From contig JAQTYQ010000018.1 in NCBI GenBank assembly GCA_028688225.1, positions 1 to 64,000 of the forward strand: DNA of 64,000 nucleotides, read 5' to 3'. The notes under the pieces were generated by a model. That model ran no database searches, was not told where the DNA came from, and saw only the letters and a program-made list of their open reading frames with translations. This document shows, in pieces, positions 45,272 through 55,062 of this stretch (its first letter is position 1; the number at the start of each line of letters is the position of its first letter). Origin of the DNA: Opitutaceae bacterium (GTDB lineage Bacteria > Verrucomicrobiota > Verrucomicrobiia > Opitutales > Opitutaceae). The position numbers and the translations under genes were made by a program.

Positions 45272-46275
45272 TAAACTTCACCATCGTAATCTTCATTGTC
45301 GCTGGCATCGCCCTTCTGATCCTGGCCGGGATCGTTTTCTCGTTTTTCAGCGTCTGGCTACGCGCGTGGCTGGCCGGCGCCTATGTCGGCATCGTCAACC
45401 TGGTGGCCATGCGCCTGCGGCAGGTGCCCTACGGACTGGTCGTGGATGCGCGCATCCGGGCCACGAAGGCGGGCATCAATCTCTCCATCGACGAGGTGGA
45501 GGCCCAATTTCTCGCGGGCGGTAATGTCATTGCCTGTGTGCATGCCCTGATCGCGGCCCAGAAGGCGGGCATCGCGCTCGATTGGCGGCGGGCGTGTGCG
45601 ATCGACCTGGCCACCAAGGGCTCGGGCAAATCTGTCGAGGAGGCGGTGCGCACCTCGGTGGACCCCAAGGTGATCGACTGCCCGAATCCCGAAGGCGGCC
45701 GTACCACCATCGACGGCGTGGCCAAGGATGGCATCCAGGTGAAGGTCAAGGCCCGCGTCACCGTGCGCACCAATCTCGATCGCTTCGTCGGCGGCGCCAA
45801 AGAGAACACCATTATCGCCCGGGTCGGCGAGGGCATCGTCACCACCATCGGGTCGGCCGAGAGCTACAAGACCGTGCTCGAGTCGCCCGACAGCATCTCG
45901 AAGACCGTGCTGGCGCGCGGACTCGACGCGGGCACGGCTTTTGAGATCCTCTCCATCGACATCGCCGATGTCGATGTGGGGGAGAATGTCGGCGCCAGTC
46001 TCCAGGTGGCGCAGGCCGAGGCCAACAAAAACATGGCGCAGGCGCAGGCGGAAATCCGCCGCGCCGCCGCCGTGGCGCTCGAGCAGGAGATGAAGGCCCG
46101 CGTGCAGGAGATGCAGGCCAAGGTCGTTGAGGCGCAGGCGCAGGTGCCGCTGGCGATGGCCGACGCCTTCCGCAACGGCCGGCTCGGGGTGATGGACTAC
46201 TACCGGATGCAAAATATCCAGGCCGACACCGACATGCGCACCACCATCGCTCAACCCGAGGGCGGGAAGAAATAA
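45268..46275 (+). CDS. floA: flotillin-like protein FloA
   Basis: The 335-residue membrane scaffold has an N-terminal hairpin anchor ([21 protein letters not shown]), a band-7/SPFH domain ([40 protein letters not shown]), and a long Ala/Glu/Gln-rich coiled coil ([20 protein letters not shown] and beyond). FloA proteins organise fluid membrane domains. The operon nfeD protease - nfeD - floA, all with ATGA overlaps, strongly implies a shared complex. Confidence 0.92.
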   Translation: MINFTIVIFIVAGIALLILAGIVFSFFSVWLRAWLAGAYVGIVNLVAMRLRQVPYGLVVDARIRATKAGINLSIDEVEAQFLAGGNVIACVHALIAAQKAGIALDWRRACAIDLATKGSGKSVEEAVRTSVDPKVIDCPNPEGGRTTIDGVAKDGIQVKVKARVTVRTNLDRFVGGAKENTIIARVGEGIVTTIGSAESYKTVLESPDSISKTVLARGLDAGTAFEILSIDIADVDVGENVGASLQVAQAEANKNMAQAQAEIRRAAAVALEQEMKARVQEMQAKVVEAQAQVPLAMADAFRNGRLGVMDYYRMQNIQADTDMRTTIAQPEGGKK

Positions 46276-46329
46276 GCCGGGCCGAAGGGCGCGGCCTCCC
46301 GGCTGCCCCTGATCCGCACACCGCTTCCC

Positions 46330-46875
46330 ATGGAATGGATTCTCGACCACGTGCAGGTGCTTTTCGCGATCGCGATCGCGGTGGTGGCGATTCTGCAGAA
46401 GTTGAGGCGCTCGCGGGCGGAGGGAACGACCGACGAAGCACCGGCCGTCGATCCGCAGGAGGCGGAGCGCACCCGCCGCATCCAGGAGGAAATCCGCCGC
46501 CGGATCATGGAACGGCGCGGCCTGGCGCCGGCCGCCCCCGCGCCACCCGAGGCGGCGGAAGAGGCCCCGGAAATTCTGCCGCCGCCGATGGTGGAGGAAG
46601 GGCGCCCGTTCGTGCTCGAACCGCCCCTGCCGGTCATGGAAGTGACGGCAGTCCCGGATCGCGCGGCGGAACTGGTCCGGCAGCAGCAAATGCTGCAGCA
46701 ACTCCGCGAGTCGGAATCCGCGCGGCCAAAGCGCCCGGCGGTCGTGACCGCGACCGACGGATCACCGGCTTCGGCGCCGGAGAACGGGCTGCCGGCGGAC
46801 CTGCGGCGGCCGGCTGGCCTGCGCCGGGCCGTGATTCTGCGCGAGATTCTCGGTCCGCCGGTGGGCCTGCAATGA
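46330..46875 (+). CDS. membrane-anchored Pro/Glu-rich protein, floA operon
   Basis: The 181-residue protein has an N-terminal helix (ILDHVQVLFAIAIAVVAIL), a highly charged helical stretch (RIQEEIRRRIMERR), then a Pro/Glu-rich linker and a conserved-looking end (RRAVILREILGPPVGLQ). It lies 54 bp after floA on the same strand. No family is recognised. The final RREILGPPVGL-like motif is seen in Verrucomicrobia proteins of this position (recalled, low certainty). Confidence 0.6.
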   Translation: MEWILDHVQVLFAIAIAVVAILQKLRRSRAEGTTDEAPAVDPQEAERTRRIQEEIRRRIMERRGLAPAAPAPPEAAEEAPEILPPPMVEEGRPFVLEPPLPVMEVTAVPDRAAELVRQQQMLQQLRESESARPKRPAVVTATDGSPASAPENGLPADLRRPAGLRRAVILREILGPPVGLQ

Positions 46876-46928
46876 CCCCCGCCTGCCCTCCGGCGGCTAT
46901 TGCAGTTCGCAAAACAGCCTGACGGGTC

Positions 46929-46954
46929 GGGACGGAGGACCGCTGGGCCGTCCC
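46929..46954. repeat. REP-like palindrome (GGACCGCTGGGCC core)
   Basis: GGGACGGAGGACCGCTGGG then CCGTCCC forms an imperfect stem. The core GGACCGCTGGGCC is the inverse of the element found in frame inside the M32 gene (58860-58880) and the TatD gene (60558-60578). Confidence 0.6.
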
Positions 46955-46965
46955 TGCTTCTCGGC

Positions 46966-46995
46966 ACGCCTGGCGGTCGCCCTACCGCCAGGCGT
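46966..46995. terminator. perfect hairpin between convergent genes
   Basis: A 12-bp stem ACGCCTGGCGGT / ACCGCCAGGCGT with loop CGCCCT lies between the floA operon and the convergent rodZ-like gene. There is no T-run; likely a bidirectional terminator or REP-like unit. Confidence 0.6.
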
Positions 46996-47029
46996 CAATC
47001 GGATATGCGAACCGCGCGCAACGGCGCGC

Positions 47030-47803
47030 CTACGGAATTTGCACGCGGTTGTAGCCCGAATAAGGATTGGCCTGGCGCCGGCCGTTGATCTCGATCTCGA
47101 CTTTTTCCAGCGCCGTGGCGGTCAGCAGCAGTGAGCCGCGCTTGGGAAAGTTGCGGGATTCGCCCTTGATCAGCGTGCCCTGGAACAATTCGGCTCCGTC
47201 CAGCTCCTGCACCAATTTCACGCGCACCGTGTCATGGGCGATCAGGGTGATGGTCTGCTGGGCCGCCGCCTTGATCTCGGTGGCGGGCTTGGCCGGGCCT
47301 CCGGAGATGGCCTTGATGCCGAAGATGATTGCGACCACGAGGACCAGCGCGATCAGGGTCATCCCGCCCTTGATGAGCAGCGCGGGGTCAATCGGGGCGG
47401 TGCCGGTGCCCGTCGCGGCGGGATAACTGGAACGTGCCGGCGCCGGGGTGGCGGCGGGTGTTTCCGCGTCGGCCGCCGCCGGCGCCGCCTCGGCGCTCTG
47501 GCGGGCGTTTTGTCCGAGATCCATGCGGCCATAGATCTCACGGTTCTCGCGCCGGGAGCCGCGGCCTTCATTGGGCGCCAGCGTCTTGTAATCGACGAGA
47601 ATCTTGTCGGGGTTGAGCTTCAGATAAACGGTATAGTTGCGCAGGAAACCGCGGATGTAGATCTCGGGCAGGTTGAGGTCGAAACTGTTGCTCTCGAACT
47701 TGTGCAGGTAATCGCTGCGGATCTTGGTCGCCTCCGCCGCTTCCCGGATGGAAATCCCCTTGCGTTTGCGGGCTTCCTCAAGTCGCTCGCCGATGGTCTG
47801 CAT
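47030..47803 (-). CDS. RodZ-like helix-turn-helix membrane protein
   Basis: The 257-residue protein has an N-terminal HTH_25 domain (IGERLEEARKRKGISIREAA; YIRGFLRNYTVYLKL), a Ala/Pro-rich linker, one transmembrane helix (LIKGGMTLIALVLVVAIIFG) and a C-terminal beta-rich DUF4115-type domain (HDTVRVKLVQELDGAELFQG). RodZ links MreB to the cell-wall machinery. It lies downstream of ftsK on the same strand, in a cell-shape and division neighbourhood. Confidence 0.83.
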   Translation of the reverse strand: MQTIGERLEEARKRKGISIREAAEATKIRSDYLHKFESNSFDLNLPEIYIRGFLRNYTVYLKLNPDKILVDYKTLAPNEGRGSRRENREIYGRMDLGQNARQSAEAAPAAADAETPAATPAPARSSYPAATGTGTAPIDPALLIKGGMTLIALVLVVAIIFGIKAISGGPAKPATEIKAAAQQTITLIAHDTVRVKLVQELDGAELFQGTLIKGESRNFPKRGSLLLTATALEKVEIEINGRRQANPYSGYNRVQIP

Positions 47804-48008
47804 GCCAGTCAGTTAGGCAATTTTGCGGAGGATGGGAAGACGGATTTTGCAGCGGGGCCCGAAATCGGGCTCAGCGGGCCCCGCGATGTCGGGAGCAGGA
47901 TCGGGCATTCGCGGTCGGAGGCGCTCGGCCGGATGGCTGAACACCTTGGGCGCGCCCGAACGCTCACGAGGTTGGCTGCCATCACACCGTACCGCCGCCT
48001 GCTCCGGC

Positions 48009-50498
48009 TCAGAGTTTGTCGAGATCCACCAGAATATCGCGCGGCTGGGCGCCGTTTTCGGGACCGACCAGGCCCTTTTCCTCCATGAGCTCCATGATGC
48101 GCGCGGCGCGGTTGTAGCCGATGCGCAGGCGGCGCTGGAGCATCGAGGTGGAGGCCCGGCGCGAGGTCTTGAGGACCTCGACCGCCTGTTTGAACAACTC
48201 CTCGTCGTCGCCCATCTCGTCCTCGTCGCCGCCTTCGCCTTCGCCCTCGTCGTCTTCGCTGGCGGCACGGTCGATGTGCGCCTGCACGTCCTGGGCGTAG
48301 GCCGGCGGGCCGTTCCGCTTGAGGAACTCGATGAGCTTGTTGATTTCCTCGTCGGAAACGAGGGCGCCCTGGGCCCGCACCAGCTTGGAGGAGCCGGGCG
48401 GCGAGAACAACATGTCGCCCCGACCAATGAGGGTTTCGGCGCCCTTGGTGTCGATGATGGTGCGCGAATCCACCTGCGAGGCGACCTGGAAGGCGATGCG
48501 CGAGGGCAGGTTGGCCTTGATGATGCCGGTGATGACATTCACCGACGGGCGCTGGGTGGCGATGATGATGTGGATGCCGGTGGCGCGGGCCAGCTGCGCA
48601 AGGCGCGCCACCGAGGTTTCGATCTCGGCCGGCGACACCATCATGAGGTCGGCCAGCTCGTCGATGATGGCGATGATGTAGTGCAGGTGGTCGGGCACCT
48701 CGATGTCGCCGGGCGGGGCGGCGACGTCGAGCGTGGTCTGGGTTTCGGCCGGCGGAGCGGCTTCCTTGGCCGGTTTCTTGCGGTTGTTGAAACTGCTGAT
48801 GTTGCGCACACCGACCTTGGCGAAAATCTGGTAGCGCATCTCCATCTCCCGGAGCAGCCACTTGAGCGCGGCGGGCACCTTCTTCGCCTCGGTGACCACG
48901 GGGATCAACATGTGCGGCAGGTCGTTGAAGATCTTCAGTTCGACGATCTTCGGATCGATCATGAGCAGCCGCACATCGCGCGGGCTGGCGTGATAAAGGA
49001 TGGAGGAGATGAGGGCATTGATGCAGACCGACTTGCCCGAACCGGTGGCGCCGGCGATGAGCAGGTGGGGCATCTTGGCGAGATCGGAGACGAGCGGCCG
49101 GCCACTCACATCCTTGCCGAGGGCGATGGGCAGATCGGCCTTGGCGCCGGCCCAGTCCTCCGATTCGATGATCTCCCGCAGGCCGACCTCCATCCGCTTC
49201 TGGTTGGGCACCTCGACGCCGACGGCGGCCTTGCCGGGGATGGGCGCCATGATGCGGACGGACTGCGCGCGCATGCCGAGGGCGATGTTCTTGTCGAGCC
49301 CGGCGATCTTTTCCACGCGCACGCCGGCGGCGGGGATGACCTCGTAACGGGTGATGACCGGCCCGACGTGGATCTCGCCCAGCGTCACTTCGACGCCGAA
49401 TTCGCCCAGGATGCGCAGCAGGTTCTCGGCGTTTTGCCGGTGCTCCTCCTCGCTGGAGGTGACATCGAGCTTGGCCGGTTCGCGCAGCAGCGAAAGCGGC
49501 GGGAACTCGTAGTTTTCATCGGACCGGGCCAGGAGGGTGCTTTTGGCCTTCTTGGTCTCCTCGGGTTTGACAATGTTGAGCTTGCCGACCGCCATCTTGG
49601 CGGAGGCCGGCTCCCCGGCCGCCGTTGAGGGCAGGGGGGCGGTGAAGGCGGATTTCACCGACTCGGCCGGAGTGGAGCCGATGATTTTCGCCGTCGCAGC
49701 CTCCCGCGTGATCTCCTCCTTGGTTTTGGGAATGATGAGGGTCTTCTTGGCGGGCGTAGGCGGAGCCAGCGCGACCGCCGCCTGCTTGGCCGTGACGGCT
49801 TTGGCCACGGCCTCCTTGTCCTTCTTTTTCTGTTCGGCCCGCTCTGCCGCGCGTTGCCGCCGCCGGGTCCTCCAGGCCTGCACCGACGCCAGCATGCGCT
49901 CCAGCTCAGTGCCGATGTCGCGGGTGAAGATGAAGGCCAGGGTCAGGGCAAAAACGGTGCCCAACAGCAGGCCCGCCCCGACCACGCCGACCGTCTCCTT
50001 GAGCAACTGGCCGTAGAGCTGCTGCCCGACCAGCCCGCCGAGCCCGCAGGTGAAATACTCGCTGTTCTTGAAGCTCTCCAGCATGGCCAGGAGCCCCGAC
50101 TCGGTGATGACGCAGAGGATCATCGCGACAAAGCGGGTGACCACGAGACGCCGCGCATTGCGCACCGCCACCCAGGCAAACCAGAGGAGAAAAACCGGCA
50201 CCAGCCAGGTGCTCAGCCCCATCAGGTGCAGGGTCCACCAGGCAATATCCGCCCCCCAGCCGCCGCCGAGATTGGGCGGAGGGGCGGCCAGGTTATGGAT
50301 GACCCATTTCCCGCCTTCCCATGCGCTCTGTCCGCCGATCTGGTATTCATGACTCTGCCGGGGATCGTAATCGAGCAGGGTCACGCCGATCCAGGAACCG
50401 AGCAGGAAGCAGATGCTGGCCGCCAGCCACTTCGGCCGGTAGCGCGGACCTTCGAACGACGGGACGTTCTTTGAGTTTGAAGTCTCCGACTTGCGCAT
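48009..50498 (-). CDS. ftsK: DNA translocase FtsK/SpoIIIE
   Basis: The 829-residue septal DNA pump has four N-terminal transmembrane helices (within about 25-190), a Lys/Ala-rich linker with coiled-coil (RAEQKKKDKEAVAKAVTAKQ), then the motor: VGVEVPNQKR, Walker A GATGSGKSVCINALI, Walker B-like IIAIIDELADLM and RLAQLARATGIHIIIATQRP. An acidic spacer (EDDEGEGEGGDEDEMGDDEE) precedes the gamma winged helix (LKTSRRASTSMLQRRLRIGY), which reads KOPS-type DNA. All elements are intact. Confidence 0.95.
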   Translation of the reverse strand: MRKSETSNSKNVPSFEGPRYRPKWLAASICFLLGSWIGVTLLDYDPRQSHEYQIGGQSAWEGGKWVIHNLAAPPPNLGGGWGADIAWWTLHLMGLSTWLVPVFLLWFAWVAVRNARRLVVTRFVAMILCVITESGLLAMLESFKNSEYFTCGLGGLVGQQLYGQLLKETVGVVGAGLLLGTVFALTLAFIFTRDIGTELERMLASVQAWRTRRRQRAAERAEQKKKDKEAVAKAVTAKQAAVALAPPTPAKKTLIIPKTKEEITREAATAKIIGSTPAESVKSAFTAPLPSTAAGEPASAKMAVGKLNIVKPEETKKAKSTLLARSDENYEFPPLSLLREPAKLDVTSSEEEHRQNAENLLRILGEFGVEVTLGEIHVGPVITRYEVIPAAGVRVEKIAGLDKNIALGMRAQSVRIMAPIPGKAAVGVEVPNQKRMEVGLREIIESEDWAGAKADLPIALGKDVSGRPLVSDLAKMPHLLIAGATGSGKSVCINALISSILYHASPRDVRLLMIDPKIVELKIFNDLPHMLIPVVTEAKKVPAALKWLLREMEMRYQIFAKVGVRNISSFNNRKKPAKEAAPPAETQTTLDVAAPPGDIEVPDHLHYIIAIIDELADLMMVSPAEIETSVARLAQLARATGIHIIIATQRPSVNVITGIIKANLPSRIAFQVASQVDSRTIIDTKGAETLIGRGDMLFSPPGSSKLVRAQGALVSDEEINKLIEFLKRNGPPAYAQDVQAHIDRAASEDDEGEGEGGDEDEMGDDEELFKQAVEVLKTSRRASTSMLQRRLRIGYNRAARIMELMEEKGLVGPENGAQPRDILVDLDKL

Positions 50499-50602
50499 TT
50501 GTGTAACGGCGAAACCCCAGTTGAAAGTCCACGCTACCGGTCGGGCCGGTCAATGTAAATAACCGGCGTACATTTTCACGATTAACTCATAGGCAACACA
50601 GC

Positions 50603-51550
50603 ATGCAGATCTTGCAATTCGCGTCCATCTATCAGGAGCGCGTCTGGGGTGGCCGGGCGCTCGCCACCGCGTTCGGCCGCCCGCTGGCGCCCGGGCGGGT
50701 GATTGGAGAAAGCTGGGAGATCGTTGATCGCGTGGAAGCGCGGTCGGTGGTGCGCGGCGGAGCCCACGCCGGACGGTCGCTGCGCCAGGTGATCGCCGAT
50801 CACGGCCCGGAGGTGATGGGACCGCGTTGGCCGGCGGCGCGGCCTTTCCCGATTTTGGTGAAATGGCTCGATTGCCGCGAGCGCCTCAGCCTGCAGGTGC
50901 ACCCGTCGGCGGATCAGGCGCCGGCGCTGGGCGGCGAGCCGAAGACCGAGAATTGGTTTATTGCCGAGGCTGCGCCTGGGGCGGCGCTCATCGTGGGACT
51001 GAAGCCGGGGGTGTCGCGCACCCGGTTCGAGCGGGCGCTGGCCGAAGGCACGCTGGAGACCTGCGTCAACCGCTTTCCGGTGGCGGCGGGCGATTCGATC
51101 CTCGTGCGCAGCGGCACCGTGCATGCCATCGATGCCGGCAGCCTCATCCTCGAGATCCAGCAGAATTCCGACACGACCTACCGCGTCTATGACTGGGGCC
51201 GCGTGGGGTTGGACGGCAGACCCCGCCAGCTCCATGTGCGCGAAGCGCTGGCCTCGATTCTCTGGGACCAGCCGGAACCGCAGCCGCTGCGGGCCGCCGC
51301 CACGCCGGCCGTGCTGGCCGCTTGCGCCGAGTTCCGCATCCGGCGCGTGCCGCTGCCCCGCGGCGCGCGCCTCGCCTTTGCCGCCGGCGAGCAGCCACGA
51401 CTGCTGCACGTGATCGCCGGACGGGTGCGGGAGTCCGCCACGGACGGCCTGCTGGAACGGGGCGACAATGTCCTGCTGCCGTTCGCCGGTGCGTTCGCAT
51501 TCACGGCCGCCGAAGACAGCCTGCTGCTCGTGACGGAGAATTTCGCCTGA
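50603..51550 (+). CDS. manA: class I mannose-6-phosphate isomerase
   Basis: The 315-residue zinc enzyme interconverts mannose 6-phosphate and fructose 6-phosphate. It has the short-form layout: ERVWGGRALA near the N terminus, LVKWLDCRERLSLQVHPSAD with a zinc-ligand His, ENWFIAEA, then VRSGTVHAIDAGSLILEIQQ with the second His and the catalytic-region Gln-Asn, and YRVYDWGR. Long-form Man6P isomerases have about 400 residues; this belongs to the Bacillus-type short group. Confidence 0.9.
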   Translation: MQILQFASIYQERVWGGRALATAFGRPLAPGRVIGESWEIVDRVEARSVVRGGAHAGRSLRQVIADHGPEVMGPRWPAARPFPILVKWLDCRERLSLQVHPSADQAPALGGEPKTENWFIAEAAPGAALIVGLKPGVSRTRFERALAEGTLETCVNRFPVAAGDSILVRSGTVHAIDAGSLILEIQQNSDTTYRVYDWGRVGLDGRPRQLHVREALASILWDQPEPQPLRAAATPAVLAACAEFRIRRVPLPRGARLAFAAGEQPRLLHVIAGRVRESATDGLLERGDNVLLPFAGAFAFTAAEDSLLLVTENFA

Positions 51551-51556
51551 GCCGCC

Positions 51557-52330
51557 ATGCACGCCTGGCCGACCCAGACAGCTTCACGACGCGGTGGCAT
51601 CGGGTTCAAGCTGGTGTTTTTTCTCGCCCTGCTCTGCGCCGGGATGGCGCTGGCGTGGATGTGCCTCCTGCCGTACGCCGTGACCCGGCTGGTGCGCGCC
51701 CGCACGGGCTTCGGCATCGAAATCCGGTCGCTCTACGCCAACCCTTTCACCGCGGACCTGGAGATCCGCGGGCTGGTCGTCACCAATCCGTCGTCCTTCC
51801 CGCGGAAGGATTTTGTCGAGCTGCGCGAATTCCGCGCCCGGGCGCGCCTGTTCTCCCTCTGCAGCCGGCGCCCGGTGATCGACGACGCCGTCATCGATGT
51901 GGCTCTCATCTGTCTCGTGAAGGATCCGCATGGCCTGATCAACACCCGGGCCTTCCGGGACGGCCTGATCGGGCCGGCCTCCGCCCGGCCGCCGGCGGAG
52001 GCAAAGCCGGAAGAGCGGAAGTTTCTGATCAAGCGCCTGCAGGTGCGCTTCGACCGGTTGATGGTTGCCGATTATTCGCGGCGCCGGCCGGACGTGCGCG
52101 AGTTCAACCTCAACTTCAGCCATACCTACGAGAATGTCACGAGCGCGCGACAACTGGCGGTGCCGCTGGGCGACATCCTTTCGCCGGTGGCCGGCGCCAT
52201 CGGCGGCATCCTGCCCGAGGCCGGGCAGGCGCTGCGCACGGCGGGGGCCGCGGTCAAGGAAACAGGTCGCAAGACCGGCGAAGCTGTGAAAGGGTTTTTC
52301 GAAGCACTTGAGAAAACCCTGAAGCCATAG
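51557..52330 (+). CDS. AsmA-like/DUF748-like membrane-anchored protein
   Basis: The 257-residue protein has one N-terminal helix (GFKLVFFLALLCAGMALAWM), then a beta-rich segment with IRSLYANPFTADLEIRGLVV and RPVIDDAVIDVALICLVKDP, the pattern of short AsmA/DUF748-type envelope proteins. The C terminus is helical and Lys-rich (AGAAVKETGRKTGEAVKGFF). It lies between manA (6 bp) and grpE (17 bp) on the same strand. Role unknown; assignment is by pattern. Confidence 0.55.
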   Translation: MHAWPTQTASRRGGIGFKLVFFLALLCAGMALAWMCLLPYAVTRLVRARTGFGIEIRSLYANPFTADLEIRGLVVTNPSSFPRKDFVELREFRARARLFSLCSRRPVIDDAVIDVALICLVKDPHGLINTRAFRDGLIGPASARPPAEAKPEERKFLIKRLQVRFDRLMVADYSRRRPDVREFNLNFSHTYENVTSARQLAVPLGDILSPVAGAIGGILPEAGQALRTAGAAVKETGRKTGEAVKGFFEALEKTLKP

Positions 52331-52347
52331 TTTACTCATCGGTTCCC

Positions 52348-52944
52348 ATGCCTTCCTCCCAACCACAGAATCAGCCCGTCAAGTCCGGCCCGGATGCCGT
52401 CCCGGCGGCGGACGGCCCGGCGGCCGCGGCCGGGACCGTTCCGTCCGTCGAGCCGGCCCCGCCCACGCTGGAGGAGCAGCTCGCGGCGGCAAAAAAAGAG
52501 GCGGCGGGCAACTACGATCGCTATCTGCGCGCGGTGGCCGACCTCGAAAACCACCGCCGGCGCGCCATCCGGGAGAAGGAGGAACTGCGGCAGTATGCCG
52601 CCACGAACCTGTTGCAGCACCTGCTGCCGGTGCTCGACAACCTGCAGCTCGGCCTCGCGGCCGCGCGCCAGCAGACCGACACCCGGACCATCGCCGACGG
52701 GGTCGCGATGGTGCTGGAGCAGTTCCGGGAGGTGCTCGGGCGCCACGGCTTGAAGGAGGTGAATCCGCTGGGGCAGAAATTCGATCCGCATCTGCATGAA
52801 TCGCTCTCGCATCAGCCGAGCCCCGAGGTGCCGGAGGAGCACGTGCTGCAGGTGGCACGCACCGGCTACACCCTCCACGGCCGGCTGCTGCGGCCCGCCA
52901 GCGTGATTCTTTCCAGCGGACCGGCGAAGGAGGCGAAGGGTTGA
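52348..52944 (+). CDS. grpE: nucleotide exchange factor GrpE
   Basis: GrpE releases ADP from DnaK. The 198-residue protein has a Pro/Ala-rich N terminus, a long coiled coil (YDRYLRAVADLENHRRRAIR), the four-helix region (LLQHLLPVLDNLQLGLAAAR) and the C-terminal beta domain (FDPHLHESLSHQPSPEVPEE; GYTLHGRLLRPASVIL). It is followed by dnaJ after 90 bp; dnaK itself is not in the window. Confidence 0.93.
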   Translation: MPSSQPQNQPVKSGPDAVPAADGPAAAAGTVPSVEPAPPTLEEQLAAAKKEAAGNYDRYLRAVADLENHRRRAIREKEELRQYAATNLLQHLLPVLDNLQLGLAAARQQTDTRTIADGVAMVLEQFREVLGRHGLKEVNPLGQKFDPHLHESLSHQPSPEVPEEHVLQVARTGYTLHGRLLRPASVILSSGPAKEAKG

Positions 52945-53034
52945 AACGCCCCGCCGCCGGCCCCACCGGGCCGATGGCGGATGGAGGCAGACGATCACGA
53001 ACCGCCGGCCAACCGGCTCCCAATTACCCGCATC

Positions 53035-54165
53035 ATGGCCAAGGAAGACTATTACGAACTGCTCGGCGTGAGCCGGGGCGCCTCGGAGGAGGAGATCAAG
53101 AAGGCCTACCGCAAGAAAGCGGTCCAGTATCATCCCGACAAAAATCCCGGCAACAAGCAGGCCGAGGAAATGTTCAAGAAGGTCTCCGAGGCCTACGAGG
53201 TGCTTCAGGACGCCGACAAGCGCGCCGCCTACGACCGCTACGGGCACGCCGCGTTCGCGCAGGGGGCGGGTCCGCGGGGCGGCCCGGCGGGTGGTTTCCA
53301 CGACCCGTTCGACATTTTCCGCGAGGTGTTCGGCGGCGGCGGCGGTGGCAGCATCTTCGAGGAATTCTTCGGTGGCAGCGGCGGCGACGGGTCGCACGAC
53401 GGCTCCGACCTGCGCTACGACATCGAAATCACGCTCGAGGAGGCCGCCCGCGGCGTGGAGAAGGAGATTTCGTTCCGCAAGCTGGCCCCGTGCGACCATT
53501 GCGGCGGCTCCGGCGCGGAACCGGGCTCGAAGCGTGTGACGTGCCCGACCTGCCGGGGCGCCGGCCAGGTCACCACCTCGCGCGGATTTTTCACGGTCCG
53601 CCAGGTCTGCCCGGCCTGTCATGGCACCGGCACGCGCATCGAGAAACCATGCCGGGAATGCCGCGGGGAAGGACGGGTCAACCGGACGGCCAAGATCAAC
53701 GTGCGCATCCCCCCCGGGGTCGACACGGGCTCCAAGCTGCGTTCCGCCGGCAACGGCGAGGCCGGCGTGTATGGCGGCCGGCCGGGCGATCTCTATCTCG
53801 TCATCCACGTCAAGGAGCACGAGATCTTCGAGCGGCAGGGGGACGACCTGTTCTGCGAAATCCCGATCAAGTTCACACTGGCGGCGCTCGGGGGCACCAT
53901 CGAGGTGCCCACGCTGTCCGGCAAGGCGTCGCTCAAGATTCCTCCGGGCACGCAGACGGGCACGACCTTCCGGCTCAAGGGCCGCGGCCTCCCGGCCCTG
54001 CGCTCCAGTCATCCCGGCGACCAACTGGTGCGGGTGCAGGTGGAAGTGCCCGTCCATCTCACCGCCGAGCAACGTCGGAAGCTGGAGGACTTTGCCGTCG
54101 CCAGCGGCGACGCCGACGAACCGGTGGGGCGCAGCTTTTTCGAAAAGGCCAAGAAATTCTTCTGA
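53035..54165 (+). CDS. dnaJ: chaperone DnaJ
   Basis: The 376-residue co-chaperone has a J domain with HPD (YHPDKNPGN), a Gly/Phe-rich linker, four CxxCxGxG zinc-finger motifs ([32 protein letters not shown]) and the C-terminal substrate-binding domains. Full-length, class I DnaJ. The frame opens 18 codons earlier, but ATG 53035 gives the conserved [12 protein letters not shown] start. Confidence 0.96.
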   Translation: MAKEDYYELLGVSRGASEEEIKKAYRKKAVQYHPDKNPGNKQAEEMFKKVSEAYEVLQDADKRAAYDRYGHAAFAQGAGPRGGPAGGFHDPFDIFREVFGGGGGGSIFEEFFGGSGGDGSHDGSDLRYDIEITLEEAARGVEKEISFRKLAPCDHCGGSGAEPGSKRVTCPTCRGAGQVTTSRGFFTVRQVCPACHGTGTRIEKPCRECRGEGRVNRTAKINVRIPPGVDTGSKLRSAGNGEAGVYGGRPGDLYLVIHVKEHEIFERQGDDLFCEIPIKFTLAALGGTIEVPTLSGKASLKIPPGTQTGTTFRLKGRGLPALRSSHPGDQLVRVQVEVPVHLTAEQRRKLEDFAVASGDADEPVGRSFFEKAKKFF

Positions 54166-54252
54166 CCCGGGGGCTCCTGCCGTGGATGTGACGCACACGC
54201 AACCGATGACTGCCAGACCGGCGGCCGTGACCGCCGCCGGAGGACGGATGTG

Positions 54253-54840
54253 ATGAGAGTGGTCATTCTTGGCTCCGGCCGGGGCAGCAATGCCGAGGCC
54301 ATCCTCCAGGCCCAGCGGGAGGGCCGGCTCGGCCGGGCCCGGGTGGTGCAGATCATTGCCGACCGGCCCGAGGCGCGCATTCTTGAACTCGGAGGCCGGT
54401 TTGGCGTGCCCGCGCGGTTTCTCGATCCCGGCCCGTTCAAGACCAAGTTCGACGAGGCCGCCGAGACGCGCTACCTCGACACCCTGCGGGCCTGCGAACC
54501 GGCGCTCATCGTCCTGGCGGGTTTCATGCGCATTTTGAAGCCGCGTCTGCTCGATGCCTTTCCGCGGACGATCATCAATCTCCATCCCAGCCTGCTGCCC
54601 AGCTTTCCGGGGCTTGATGCCATCGGCCAGGCCTGGCGGCGGGGCGTGAAGGTGACCGGCTGCACGGTGCACTATGTGACCTCCGAGGTGGATGGCGGCC
54701 CCATCCTCGACCAGACGGCGGTGCGGATCGAGCCGGAGGACACACTGGAAACACTGGAAGCCAGGATCCACGCGGCTGAGCACGCGCTGCTGCCGGCCGT
54801 GATCGCGCGCCTCAGCCAGGCTGGCGCCGGCGGGGAGTGA
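54253..54840 (+). CDS. purN: phosphoribosylglycinamide formyltransferase
   Basis: GAR transformylase, third step of purine synthesis, using 10-formyltetrahydrofolate. The 195-residue protein shows VVILGSGRGSNAEAI, the formyltransferase motif NLHPSLLPSFPGLDAI and VHYVTSEVDGGPI, which supply the Asn, His and Asp of the active site. A GTG directly precedes the ATG; ATG 54253 gives the standard MRVVILGSG start. Confidence 0.93.
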   Translation: MRVVILGSGRGSNAEAILQAQREGRLGRARVVQIIADRPEARILELGGRFGVPARFLDPGPFKTKFDEAAETRYLDTLRACEPALIVLAGFMRILKPRLLDAFPRTIINLHPSLLPSFPGLDAIGQAWRRGVKVTGCTVHYVTSEVDGGPILDQTAVRIEPEDTLETLEARIHAAEHALLPAVIARLSQAGAGGE

Positions 54841-55062
54841 TCAACCTCTGCTCCCCGCCCCCAGGGCATCCTGTAGATGTCTCAGGGCCCCGAGCCTGTC
54901 GCGGGGCAGGCGATTTTCAACTCCGGCGATGGGCTGTCCGGATATTTCACCCGCAGAATGAGCGCCTCGATCGCCGGGCTGCCCGCCGGCAAAAAACCAA
55001 CCTTTGCAGTTGTCGCCTGCACCCGAAGTGATAAGTTGGGGTCATCCCCAGCCAGTTATCCC

